Shown here: positions 18,637-27,325 of the stretch, piece after piece
Position numbering within the stretch: position 1 is the first letter of the stretch
How the letters are laid out: each line of letters begins with the position of its first letter
Assembly: GCA_963662155.1 (NCBI GenBank)
Contig: OY759269.1
Location: 2,046,501-2,110,500, forward strand
DNA: 64,000 bases
Direction: 5' to 3'
Source of the DNA: Lamellibrachia columna
Taxonomy: Eukaryota > Annelida > Polychaeta > Sabellida > Siboglinidae
Notes under the pieces: generated by a model
What the model saw: only the letters and a program-made list of their open reading frames with translations
The model's database searches: none
What the model was told of the DNA's origin: nothing
Made by a program: the position numbers and the translations under genes

Positions 18637-21573
18637 CTACACGTCCGTCGGACCCGTGCTCAGTCCGTCCTCGTGCATCACGCGTTTGGCGTAGAAGTAG
18701 GTGAGAGCCGCTCGTTCCTGCACGTACGTCAGCACGGTCGATTTATGCACCCGGAACCCGCGGTTCTTTCCACTTCCGCTCCGACGGTTGGTGAGCACCT
18801 CCAGGAACGCATCCTTGTCGATGGCGTTGTGACGTTTGCTCAGACCTTTGGTGCTGTACTTGTCGGTGGCTCCGAAACAATAGTACGTCTTGCTGCACAA
18901 CCCCACGAATCCGTCGCCCGACCACTCTACCTTGAACAGACCCGGTGTCCTCTTGTCGAACGCTCTGCGAGCCTTGCGGCACTCCTCGTCTCCGATCCAA
19001 GGTCGACCGGCGAGTCGACAGCGCACGTACTCGTCCCGATGCTCGTCGCAACATTCGGACGGGAGCCATTCGGAACGATGTCGAAAATAATGATCTCGTA
19101 GTGTAGGGGTCACGAGGACATCGATGGACTCGTCGGCCAAGGCCAAATAGGCGCTGTCCGTATCCATCTCGCAGTACTGGAACAGAGGCCGCTCCACGTA
19201 TCTGTCGATGAAGGCGTAATAGAACTGCAACATGCGCATCTTGGCGTACTGCAGAACGAAGAATCCCACGTGTACGGGTAGTGTGTACGCGACGGTTCTC
19301 TTGCTCATCTCTATCTCGTACGCGTCGTCGACGACGATGTCGAGTTGTCGGAACCGTTTATCGTTGATCAGACGCGACGCCGCCTTCTCCGTGCAGTATT
19401 TGACGTCACGATGTCGGTCCACGTTGGTGATGGTCTTTCCGTAGCCCGAGTTCCCCAGCAACTTCATGGTGTCCGCGATGATGGTCCTGTCTCGGTGGAC
19501 GTCTCCCTCGCGTCGGGCCTTGGACACGGCATCGCCGAACAGTCGGAAACACGGAATCGGATCGTACTCGATGACCTGGTAAACGTGCAGCACCTCGAGA
19601 CCGTGGTCCAGATACCATCGCAACAGAGGCGTGGCGAGCAATATCTTATCGCCGTAATAACTGCCCACGAGCATGCGCCTCGGAGTCGTCATGATGTTGT
19701 GCGCTTCGGCGTATCGACGCATGAACGGACCGAGATCCTCGCGCATCAGACGGATGTTCTTGAACACGGGCTGCATCTCGGCAAAGTGCTTGCGCAGTTC
19801 TTCCGGCACGCGAATGTCGCACTCGATCATGCCGAACACGGTTCCAGTGCGCACACCGCTCAGGATCTGTTGCGTCGTCATCGTCCACTGTACGTGTCGT
19901 CGACGTCGGGGAAATGCAGCGTCCAGACACCGTTTTACGACCGGATCTCGTCTCATCTCTTTCCACTCGCATTCCCACAGCTCGACGACCTTGACGAAGT
20001 GACGTAGGTAGACGGTGGTCTTTCGGGTCTCGTCGAGCAGTTGTGCCATGGGTTTCCCGTTGACGGAATTGACCTCTTTTCGAGTGCACGGACAACCGTG
20101 GAAGAAGCACCCGTGGAACTGATAAGCCGTCTTCGCCTCGCTGCACCATCCATCCACCCGATGTTTGCCTATCCGTTTCTCTCGTCCGTTGATCTGATGT
20201 CGTATGGAAAGTCCCGTGCGTTCGGATTCCCACGTCAGCCATTCCGCAGCCGTCTGTCCGTACAGCTGCGCCGATTCGGGACGGAAGTCCTTCTCAACCC
20301 GCCGTCGCGTGTACCATCCCATAGGCATGTCTTGCATGAGCGACCACAGATACAGCGCGTTCGCGTCGTATCCGACGATCGATCGACACGGACGAGCAGC
20401 CTCTCCGTACTCGTTCAGACGTAGCGTGGTGATCCCTTTCTCGTGATAGCGGTGAAATATGATCGACGGACCACCACAAATGTTATCTTTGACGAGGTCG
20501 TGCAGATCTTTGTTCTTCTCGTTGAAGATGGTAAAGTAGGTCTTCTCAGGAAGGTCGTTGAACAGGTACAACAGGGTCAGACCGGGTACACTGATGCCTT
20601 GCTTGAACATGTCTATCCCGCGCTGTTGATAGAAGTCAAACTGTCTGTCGATGGCCTGCAGAAAGGGAACCACGTCCCTGTTGTTGTACCAGACGAGAAA
20701 GTCTCGCAAGGTCGTCATGTCGTTGTCGCACCAGGCCTCCTGACAACTGGCGTAATCCTCGTCGGAAATACCTTCGTTCTTCAGACGACTGAAGAAGGCC
20801 TCTTTCGGTGGTAGAACGGTGTCGTCGAGCTTCTCCAGTCGATCCATGTACTCGTACGGGAAATGATCTTTCGTCACCTCGCATCCGTACGCTTTCAGAT
20901 ACTTGTCGTAACTGAACCCGGGGGCTATGTAGTTGGTCATGTCTAGGAATTTCAGCTGATCCGTCGAAAGACACATGAAAGTGTTGTTGCGCTTGATGAC
21001 GAAAAACGACCCGACACCCTCGTTCTCGTCATCTTCCTCTCGCTTCCTCTCTTCTTGTTCCTCTGTCTTTGCAGCGGACATGAAGTAAGGTACGAGGAAC
21101 TGTTTGACGACATTGAGATCGTACTGACCCGAATTGAACCCGACGACGGGTAACTGACGCATCCATCCATACAGTTGTCCCATCAGCTTTTTGTATGGAT
21201 TTTTTGTACGTCGAGATTTCTCGTCGTTGGCTGCTGACAGTGCATTCTCCTCTTGTTCGTCCCATCGCGTCATTGCTTCTGCGAGTTGTTCCAACACGTT
21301 CTCGTACGAGTCTTTGATGCTGTCGTACGCGGCGTCACTCATCGATATCAGAATGGCCATCATGTCGATCACCAACTTGTCGGTGTCTCCGTTCGTGACG
21401 AGACATTTCACTCGTTCGTGTCCTGGTACGTTTGACGCCACGCTGACGCTCAGTGGAACGTGACGCGCAACCCAGTGAACCCGGTCGCTGTCAGACGGAA
21501 GTTGTTCGGTGTCGAACCAACACTCGAAATCAAAAGTGGCTCGGTACGGGTAGTATCGCAACGATTCGTCCAC
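18637..21573 (-). CDS. POLB: Protein-primed DNA polymerase B, exonuclease and polymerase domains
   Basis: The segment encodes 978 residues from the first Met after an in-frame TAG. The 3'-5' exonuclease has Exo I at residues 15-17 (FDFECW), Exo II near 140 (VVGFNSGQYDLN) and Exo III near 295 (WYNNRDVVPF). Polymerase motifs are A near 402 (GYDANALYLWS), B near 706 (LLGNSGYGKT), C near 804 (EMDTDSAYLA) and a KTYYCF motif near the end. This is the family that replicates linear genomes from a terminal protein. It is in the same frame as the two upstream segments, so only stop codons separate them. Catalytic residues are intact. Confidence 0.93.
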   Translation of the reverse strand: MDESLRYYPYRATFDFECWFDTEQLPSDSDRVHWVARHVPLSVSVASNVPGHERVKCLVTNGDTDKLVIDMMAILISMSDAAYDSIKDSYENVLEQLAEAMTRWDEQEENALSAANDEKSRRTKNPYKKLMGQLYGWMRQLPVVGFNSGQYDLNVVKQFLVPYFMSAAKTEEQEERKREEDDENEGVGSFFVIKRNNTFMCLSTDQLKFLDMTNYIAPGFSYDKYLKAYGCEVTKDHFPYEYMDRLEKLDDTVLPPKEAFFSRLKNEGISDEDYASCQEAWCDNDMTTLRDFLVWYNNRDVVPFLQAIDRQFDFYQQRGIDMFKQGISVPGLTLLYLFNDLPEKTYFTIFNEKNKDLHDLVKDNICGGPSIIFHRYHEKGITTLRLNEYGEAARPCRSIVGYDANALYLWSLMQDMPMGWYTRRRVEKDFRPESAQLYGQTAAEWLTWESERTGLSIRHQINGREKRIGKHRVDGWCSEAKTAYQFHGCFFHGCPCTRKEVNSVNGKPMAQLLDETRKTTVYLRHFVKVVELWECEWKEMRRDPVVKRCLDAAFPRRRRHVQWTMTTQQILSGVRTGTVFGMIECDIRVPEELRKHFAEMQPVFKNIRLMREDLGPFMRRYAEAHNIMTTPRRMLVGSYYGDKILLATPLLRWYLDHGLEVLHVYQVIEYDPIPCFRLFGDAVSKARREGDVHRDRTIIADTMKLLGNSGYGKTITNVDRHRDVKYCTEKAASRLINDKRFRQLDIVVDDAYEIEMSKRTVAYTLPVHVGFFVLQYAKMRMLQFYYAFIDRYVERPLFQYCEMDTDSAYLALADESIDVLVTPTLRDHYFRHRSEWLPSECCDEHRDEYVRCRLAGRPWIGDEECRKARRAFDKRTPGLFKVEWSGDGFVGLCSKTYYCFGATDKYSTKGLSKRHNAIDKDAFLEVLTNRRSGSGKNRGFRVHKSTVLTYVQERAALTYFYAKRVMHEDGLSTGPTDV

Positions 21574-21582
21574 TCGGATGTT

Positions 21583-22260
21583 CTAATCGTCCAGTCGTTC
21601 GAATATCGACGGAGTCGAATGGTACACGCCGCCGGGAAAGACTCGACGCACGTCACCCGTACACGTGTTCTCGTGCTGACGTAACTTCCATGCGTGTGTC
21701 CACAACGAGTTGCATTTCCGACATCTGTACGAGTGACAATACATGCGCACATCCTGGATGAAGGAGAAATGCGTCTCGTGAAGGTTGAGGTAGAGCGTGG
21801 TAGGATATTTACAGACCGATCGACGGACGAGTTCGGCGGTTGGTCGTTCGTCCTCCTCGTCCGGTTTGACGAGACTGTACACGCACACGTTCGTCTGGAA
21901 CGTCGTCTCTACTCGATAGAGGTCTTTCATCGCGACCCCAGCAAATTGTTCCTTGAGTACGCCGTCTTGGTTGTAAGTCTCGTACAGCGTCTTCATCGCT
22001 GGTTCCAATCGGTGTAAGTCACATCCACGATGCAGGGCCAGACACCGGAAGAGACACAGGTTGTCAGTGTACCTCTTGCTATACTTGGGCTCCGTTTCCA
22101 GACCTATGACGGCTTTGTTCTTCTTGATGTAGACTGGAAGAGGGATCATGTTTACACATCCTATCGAATGATCGACGATGCGGTTGACGAAAAATGTGAC
22201 ATTGGTCACGAGTTCGCACACCCACGCAGAATCCGGTCTTAGATTGATGGCCCACTGCAA
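21583..22260 (-). CDS. POLB: DNA polymerase B, middle segment (between two in-frame stops)
   Basis: This 225-residue segment lies in the same frame as the downstream polymerase. It carries conserved pieces also present in Polinton 2 (WVCELVTNVTFFVNRIVDH, TTFQTNVCVYSLV) and a C2H2-like finger near residues 175-200 (YRCRKCNSLWTH). It ends at a TAG (21583-21585), ten codons before the exonuclease domain begins in earnest. Polinton polymerases have long N-terminal extensions with zinc fingers, so this is part of one interrupted gene. Confidence 0.85.
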   Translation of the reverse strand: MQWAINLRPDSAWVCELVTNVTFFVNRIVDHSIGCVNMIPLPVYIKKNKAVIGLETEPKYSKRYTDNLCLFRCLALHRGCDLHRLEPAMKTLYETYNQDGVLKEQFAGVAMKDLYRVETTFQTNVCVYSLVKPDEEDERPTAELVRRSVCKYPTTLYLNLHETHFSFIQDVRMYCHSYRCRKCNSLWTHAWKLRQHENTCTGDVRRVFPGGVYHSTPSIFERLDD

Positions 22261-22272
22261 GACGTCGGTTTC

Positions 22273-23058
22273 TCAGATGCGTTCGAGAAAGTCGTCAAAA
22301 TCCTCGCTGTTGGTGACGAGACTGGGTTCGTTCAGGTATCGTCCACAGCAATTGCACGAGGAGTGATAGTACTTGTATCGTCCCGTGTTCTTGTTCCTCA
22401 GCACGAATCCGTAACTGAGGTTAATCTTGAAGGCGCTGGTCTGTTCCTGGTACATTTCCTTCAAAGGCATCTCTAGAACGGTCGTGTCTAGCGTGGTTAA
22501 TCTGTAATCGTACCTGCACTGGAGAGCTCTCGACACGCGTGTCCGTATGGTTCGCCAGTGCGCTCGAACGACATCTAGCAGTTCCGTCGACAGATTATCG
22601 GCGAAAGGAAGTCGATCGGGTGGCTCGAGAGGGTCTTCGTCGGTAACTAGCGGGTGATGGGGTGTGGTGTCTTCCACGTTTGATCTCTTCGGTGGTGGTG
22701 GTTGTGGTGGTGGTGGTGGTGGTGGTGGTGGTGGTGGTGGTGGTGGTGGTTCGATATGTTTGATCCGGTTGTGTTTGGTCAGGTTTTTGTGTCTAGTGAA
22801 AATCTTTCCACATTTCGTACACGTGTATGCGGTGGTAAGACGACATGCTGTTCTTACGTGATGCTGTAGATCGTCCCATCTTTCGAACGTCGCATCACAT
22901 TTACACGAGTATTTCGTTTTCTTTTCGAGGTCGCTAGGTGGTGTCGAATGACTCTCTACATGACGTTTTAGCTCTGCATACGTATCGACCGCGAGACCGC
23001 AATGACGACATAGATGACGTTTCATGTCGCTGCTGATACGTCTACAACTGACAAACAT
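22273..23058 (-). CDS. POLB: DNA polymerase B, N-terminal zinc-finger segment
   Basis: The 261-residue segment has three C2H2-type fingers (about residues 17-37, 52-72 and 80-101), a run of some 14 prolines encoded by a (GGT)n repeat at 22688-22750, and the conserved SYGFVLRNKNTGRYKYYHSS region. It ends at an in-frame TGA (22273-22275); Polinton 2 reads through the corresponding position. A TATA-like box at 23075-23082 lies so close to the first ATG (23058) that Met12 (23025) may be the true start. Confidence 0.85.
   Translation of the reverse strand: MFVSCRRISSDMKRHLCRHCGLAVDTYAELKRHVESHSTPPSDLEKKTKYSCKCDATFERWDDLQHHVRTACRLTTAYTCTKCGKIFTRHKNLTKHNRIKHIEPPPPPPPPPPPPPPPQPPPPKRSNVEDTTPHHPLVTDEDPLEPPDRLPFADNLSTELLDVVRAHWRTIRTRVSRALQCRYDYRLTTLDTTVLEMPLKEMYQEQTSAFKINLSYGFVLRNKNTGRYKYYHSSCNCCGRYLNEPSLVTNSEDFDDFLERI
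22688..22750. repeat. (GGT)n trinucleotide repeat encoding a proline tract
   Basis: About 20 GGT units on + read as CCA/CCC-type proline codons on the coding minus strand, in the linker between the polymerase zinc fingers and the next domain. Confidence 0.9.
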
Positions 23059-23073
23059 TAACTCTCGCTATAG

Positions 23074-23083
23074 CATATATACA
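23074..23083 (-). promoter_or_regulatory. TATA box of the polymerase gene
   Basis: The minus strand reads GTATATATGC about 20 bp before the first ATG and about 50 bp before the second. Confidence 0.5.
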
Positions 23084-23094
23084 ATGGCGAATAT

Positions 23095-23760
23095 TCAGGA
23101 CCGTTCATTATACAGAGGGTGTCAGTTCCTTTACCTCAGGACCGTTCATTATTCGAAGGACCGTTCATTATACAGAGGGTGTCAGTTCATTCACCACAGA
23201 GGGCACCACTCTATCGAACGGGGATCCCCAGAGGGAGCCAGTTCCCCAGAGGGAACCACTCTATCGAACCGGGATCCCCAGAGGCGCGAGTTCCCTCACC
23301 CCAGAGGGAGCCACTTCCCCAGAGGGAGCCACTCTATCGAACCGAGATCCCCAGAGGGCACCACTCTATCGAACGCGAGTTCCCTCACCCCAGAGGGAGC
23401 CACTCTATCTGCGAGTTCCCCAGAGGGAGCCACTCTATCTGCGAGTTCCCTCACCTCAGAGGGAGCCACTCGGACTGCGAGTTCCCTCCGCTCTATCGAA
23501 CCGGGAGTTCCCCAGAGGGCACCACTCTATCGAACGCGAGTTCCCTCACCCCAGAGGGAGCCACTTCCCCAGAGGGAACCACTCTATCTGCGAGTTCCCT
23601 CACCTCAGAGGGAGCCACTCGGACTGCGAGTTCCCTCCACTCTATCGAACCGGGAGTTCCCCAGAGGGAGCCACTCTATCGAACGGGAGATCCTTCACCC
23701 CAGAGGGAGCCACTCTATCGAACGGGAGTTCCTTCACCGCAGAGGACGCCACTATGCAGG
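23095..23760. repeat. Degenerate tandem-repeat tract in Polinton 1
   Basis: Units of about 20-40 bp built from CCCCAGAGGGAGCCACTC and TATCGAACGGGAGTTCC modules repeat with variable order for about 600 bp, starting from GGACCGTTCATTATACAGAG units. Open frames on both strands are by-products of the repeat. It lies directly upstream of the polymerase promoter. Confidence 0.9.
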
Positions 23761-23897
23761 ACCGTTTCGAAGGATTCTTTATGAAAGCACAATAACGTTC
23801 ATTTCTACGATGACGACGCACCGCTCTATCTATGCAGGACCGTTTCGAAGGATTCTTTATGAAAGCACAATAACGTTCATTTCTACGATGACGACTA
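23751..23897. repeat. Two 60-bp direct repeats
   Basis: A unit containing GCAGGACCGTTTCGAAGGAT and ATAACGTTCATTTCTACGAT occurs at about 23756-23816 and 23834-23894. It shares the GGACCGTT word with the first units of the preceding tract. Confidence 0.9.
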
Positions 23898-23989
23898 CGG
23901 GACGAAGGACTGACAACACGCACCATACTTTTTTTCTTTTCATTTTTATTATGTTGTAATCATACATACATACATATACGAATCGACTT

Positions 23990-24640
23990 ATGATAATAAC
24001 ATGTTGGGTTTGTGAATCTTTACGATCTCGACAGTGACCCCTAGCTTACGATCGATTATCGATACGACAGAGGCTAATAATGATGATAATGCATGTTGGG
24101 TTTGTGAATCTTTACAATCTCGACAGTGACCCCTAGGTAATGATGATGATAAGTCTTTTTCGCAGAGATGTATATATATAACATAAAAAATGTAATCAGC
24201 TCATTTCTACAGTGGATATATTCAACTACGAAATGTTCCTTTCTACAGTGATTATATATTCAACTACGAAATGTTAATTTCAAATGCGACTCTCTACAGT
24301 GGTTATATGGTTCTGGTTATATTCAAATGTTCGTTTCAAAAGCGATTCTACAGTGATTATATATTCAAAAATGTAATCAGCTCATTTCTACAGTGGATAT
24401 ATTCAACTACGAAATGTTCCTTTCTACAGTGATTATATATTCAACTACGTAATGTTCATTTCAAATGCGACTCTCTACAGTGGTTATATGGTTCTGGTTA
24501 TATTCAAATGTTCGTTTCAAAAGCGATTCTACAGTGATTATATATTCAACTACGAAATGTTCGTTTCAAATACGATTCTCTACAGTGGTTATATATTCAA
24601 CTGGTTCTGGTTCTGGTTATACTCAAATGTTCATTTCAAA
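23990..24640. repeat. AT-rich direct-repeat tract
   Basis: CATGTTGGGTTTGTGAATCT occurs twice (about 24000 and 24090). From 24190 a TTCTACAGTGGTTATAT / ATTCAACTACGAAATGTTC module repeats about eight times. The tract lies downstream of the RPA-like gene and before the polymerase promoter. No coding frame is convincing. Confidence 0.85.
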
Positions 24641-25317
24641 AGCGAATCGGCACGTCGAATGGCCTGTCGAAGATTGTTCTGCCACTCCGGCTTCATTATG
24701 GCGGTAGACACTTTCTGACACATCGTCTCGATAGACATGTATCTGCTCTCGCACTCAATTATGATCTTGCGGATCATAACTTCTTTCTTCGGCGACTCGG
24801 GGCTGTCGTCATCGTCTGAACTGTCGTCATTGTCTGAACAGGTCAACGGACAACCCTCCGTGTACGTTTCCGTGTAAGAAGAGGCTTCCGGCGACGGTGA
24901 CACCTGCACCTGACCTGACGAATGACGCTTTACCGTCACCAACCACGTGATGTCATCGTCGTCCGATGCCGGTCTCTTACACGCCTTATTGAACAGAAAA
25001 AAAAGATTAGTTCATACGGTGCATATATTGTTCAATTAACACATCTTTCACCTTGTCTGTCACACGTTCTCGCCACCTCGTGGTCCCGCACGTTGTGAGC
25101 ACTTCTATAGTTAACCATCTCAAGAGATGCATGATCGTGTCGGATGAGGGTATGTAATCATCGTCTGAATTTAAATTCATTACACGATTCACCTCGTCGC
25201 ACGCGTATCGAACAGCAGCGCTCTCTACAGCTACGTTAAACCTCTGTTCGCTAATCATAGATTCGCTACGGTCCATTATTTTATCTATATGACGCATCGT
25301 CATCGTCATGTCCTCAC

Positions 25318-25366
<49 letters not shown>

Positions 25367-26011
25367 TATGATTATAACATCCTTCTTCTCTTCCTCGTCA
25401 TCTGTTATTACAACGATCGAGGAAGAAGAGGAGAATAAATCGTTGGTACTATTATCATTTAACCATTTCCTCACCTTTGCTTTTTCGTCAACTCCACTGG
25501 ATGTAGCAGCAGCAGCAGTGTCGTCCTGTCAACAAAGTCACACGGTTACAACATCAATCTCTGCCACATTGTAGTTTACGTACTCTTTGGTCATGCGTTT
25601 CCTAATGGTGACCATGACCGGACTGCCTCGCAGCGCCCACATCGAATCGTAGCGTTCCTCGTCTGTCGTCAGACCCACGTAGTCGTTTGCGGTGAACCCT
25701 AGAATTTTGACCGCATTTTCATCAAAACAGGTACACCAACATTCGCAGCCATCACTGTCTATCAGGAGGAGACGCAGAACGAATCTGTACACGCAGTTAC
25801 TTTGACGGCCATGTACTGAACAGACGTGATTGCGAAGTCCTTTAGGACATTTCGAACACGCTGAGTAAAAAACGTATTTATCTTGAACACCGCATGCCGT
25901 TATGACTAACGGTTGCTCAAACACATAGCGACCAGCACTTACTTCGTGTTGGAGTTTCGACAAAGTCATCTTGGTGTCGATGTCGAACTCGGTCTGTTGT
26001 GAGGCGTCCAT
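24631..26011 (-). CDS. RPA1 C-terminal-like zinc OB-fold protein, probably spliced (3 exons)
   Basis: Exon 1 (26011-25580) encodes a domain like the C-terminal DNA-binding OB-fold of RPA70: a zinc ribbon C52-x2-C55-x8-C64-x2-H67 in FYSACSKCPKG, then RFVLRLLLIDSDG, CFDENAVKILGFTANDYVGL. Exon 2 (25525-25052) is acidic and serine-rich, with a poly-Ser run from a GCT repeat. Exon 3 (24984-24631) starts ACKRPASDDDDD and ends with a helical tail. The two introns (25526-25579 and 24985-25051) are tiny and both phase 0, with GTAAAC...CAG and GTGAAA...AAG ends and a CTAAT plus pyrimidine tract in the second. Total about 419 residues. The likely role is single-stranded DNA binding in replication. The OB-fold is fairly sure; the splicing is inferred, and three separate genes are possible. 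Confidence 0.62.
25315..25364. repeat. (GCT)n trinucleotide repeat
   Basis: About 16 GCT units encode a poly-serine run on the minus strand within exon 2 of the RPA-like gene. Confidence 0.9.
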
Positions 26012-26067
26012 CTTCGTGTTCTGAGTCAATCAAAAACAATTGTGATACTCCGGTCTTCGCATCCGCC

Positions 26068-26077
26068 TTTATATAGA
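26068..26077 (-). promoter_or_regulatory. TATA box of the RPA-like gene
   Basis: The minus strand reads CTATATAAAGG about 60 bp before the ATG at 26011, giving a predicted leader of about 30 bases. Confidence 0.6.
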
Positions 26078-26115
26078 CCTCCTGTCGAGTGCCCACATGA
26101 TGTTATTGCGCAGTT

Positions 26116-26733
26116 TTACTTGCCTCGTCGAAGCGTAGTTTTACTTGGCACGCTGCCCACACAGAGCGTGATGTTTTCGACCGGTGCCTGGTTGCAATCT
26201 CCGAGTGTTACATCAGACCCTGCCTGGTTGCATTCTCGCACGTCTCCGTGTGTTACATCAGACCCACTTTTTACTGTCTGGTGCGTTCGTATGAACTCTC
26301 TTACTCGCATGAGTATCTGACCGAGCATATTCTGACCAGCTCGACCAGCGTAAGTCAACGAACTCCAAAAACCCTCCTTACTTTTTACCCATTCCATTAA
26401 TTCACTACTTCCTGTGTCTAAAAGTCGTTTCCGTAAGTACCGGTCACGGAATTTCACGGCTACTAACGCGTACATCACGGAATATCTTTTTCTGAGCCAT
26501 TCTTCTCGCAAATGAGCCTTCTCTCGAATGCTCTTGCTCAGGTATTTAGCCTGCAGGCCGTTTCGTGTGGCTACCATTTTTTCCGCCGTTTTCCAGTCGT
26601 TATTATGCACATATTTCTTCCACTGATAAGCGCTTTCGACGCTATGAAATTCTTTATTCCACATGCGTATTCTACACGCATAAAAATTAGACAAATAGTT
26701 ATTACCGCCTCTAAAGCGAATCGGACGATTCAT
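26116..26733 (-). CDS. NADAR (YbiA/DUF1768-like) ADP-ribose-processing protein
   Basis: This 205-residue protein opens IRFRGGNNYLSNFYACRI, followed by FHSVESAYQWKKY and, near residue 140, FWSSLTYAGRAGQNMLGQIL then MRVR. This is the signature order of the NADAR superfamily: an F-R-G, L-S-N-F-Y start, an S-V-E-x-A-Y-Q segment, and a G-x-N-x-L-G-x-x-L-M-x-V-R end. Family members act on NAD-derived or ADP-ribose-linked substrates; bacterial and phage members can remove ADP-ribose from DNA guanine or protect against DarT-type toxins. The tail after about residue 155 is divergent, with two GSDVT repeats. It is an accessory gene, divergent from the 26946 gene and followed by the RPA-like gene. The substrate here is unknown. 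Confidence 0.85.
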   Translation of the reverse strand: MNRPIRFRGGNNYLSNFYACRIRMWNKEFHSVESAYQWKKYVHNNDWKTAEKMVATRNGLQAKYLSKSIREKAHLREEWLRKRYSVMYALVAVKFRDRYLRKRLLDTGSSELMEWVKSKEGFWSSLTYAGRAGQNMLGQILMRVREFIRTHQTVKSGSDVTHGDVRECNQAGSDVTLGDCNQAPVENITLCVGSVPSKTTLRRGK

Positions 26734-26945
26734 ACTTGTGTTATGACGCTGAAATGTACATTTACTGCGTTATATGCGTTGTACTAAGAGTGCTGTTCAC
26801 CTCGAGGTTTTTGTCTGCTTGACGGATGACTGCTGCGTCTGTTATCTGACAGCTCTCCGATATGGCGAGTTCTCCGTTGTCAACAATATTTCCTCTCTCA
26901 TTATATAAGACTTCTCGCATCGTGCTCTCGTCATCTTCTTCAACA
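26734..26945. promoter_or_regulatory. Divergent promoter region of the NADAR and small membrane-protein genes
   Basis: A minus-strand CATATAACG at 26768-26778 lies about 40 bp before the NADAR ATG. A plus-strand TTATATAAG at 26901-26909 lies about 40 bp before the ATG at 26946. The 212-bp gap is the only divergent gene pair in the element. Confidence 0.5.
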
Positions 26946-27119
26946 ATGGCGTCATCGTGTTATTTCTTGTTACTCACGCACGTAGCGTGCACCGCGGTAG
27001 CCATCGTTGTGGCCATCTTCGGACTGACGATGCGCTACGTCGTACAGTATTGTCGAGACGCATCCATCATCTGGCGCGTACTGACGGCGATATACTTGAG
27101 AGAGTATCATCGACAGTAA
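26946..27119 (+). CDS. Small membrane protein (57 residues)
   Basis: From the ATG at 26946 the product begins MASSCYFLLLTHVACTAVAI and has one long hydrophobic helix reaching about residue 33, then a cytosolic-like basic and aromatic tail ending EYHRQ. The start is supported by the TATA box at 26901-26909. The stop TAA is part of GTAAGT, a perfect splice donor at 27116, so the transcript may instead be spliced towards 27314; that junction would shift frame and end soon after. No family is recognised. It is one of only two plus-strand genes in Polinton 1. Confidence 0.55.
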   Translation: MASSCYFLLLTHVACTAVAIVVAIFGLTMRYVVQYCRDASIIWRVLTAIYLREYHRQ

Positions 27120-27304
27120 GTTCTAGTTTGTTTCCTTGCTGATGCGATAATACGTTTCCTTGTAATCGTCATTTCTAACTCACTTTTTTCTTCCTTGCAT
27201 ACTTGAGAGTATCATCGACAGTAAGTTCTAGTTTGTTTCCTAGCCGATGCGATAATACGTTTCCTTGTAATCGTCATTTCTAACTCACTTTTTTTCTTCC
27301 TTGC
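27091..27304 (+). repeat. 105-bp tandem duplication containing splice signals
   Basis: Two copies (about 27091-27199 and 27200-27304) run from ATACTTGAGAG through CGACAGTAAGTTCTAG to CTAACTCACTTTTTTC. Each contains a GTAAGT donor and a branch-like CTAAC with a pyrimidine tract. An acceptor CTCACAAG ends at 27313. Confidence 0.85.
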
Positions 27305-27325
27305 TCTCACAAGTGGTACGATGTT

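Noticed and set aside
23024..23959. Plus-strand 311- and 221-codon frames over the Polinton repeat tract
   Set aside because: Composition follows the repeat units, two frames are open at once and no domain is visible.
27116..27313. A single spliced protein joining the membrane protein to the proline-rich protein
   Set aside because: The donor at 27116 leaves phase 2 but the proline-rich frame at 27314 needs phase 0, so the join would terminate quickly; kept as separate genes.
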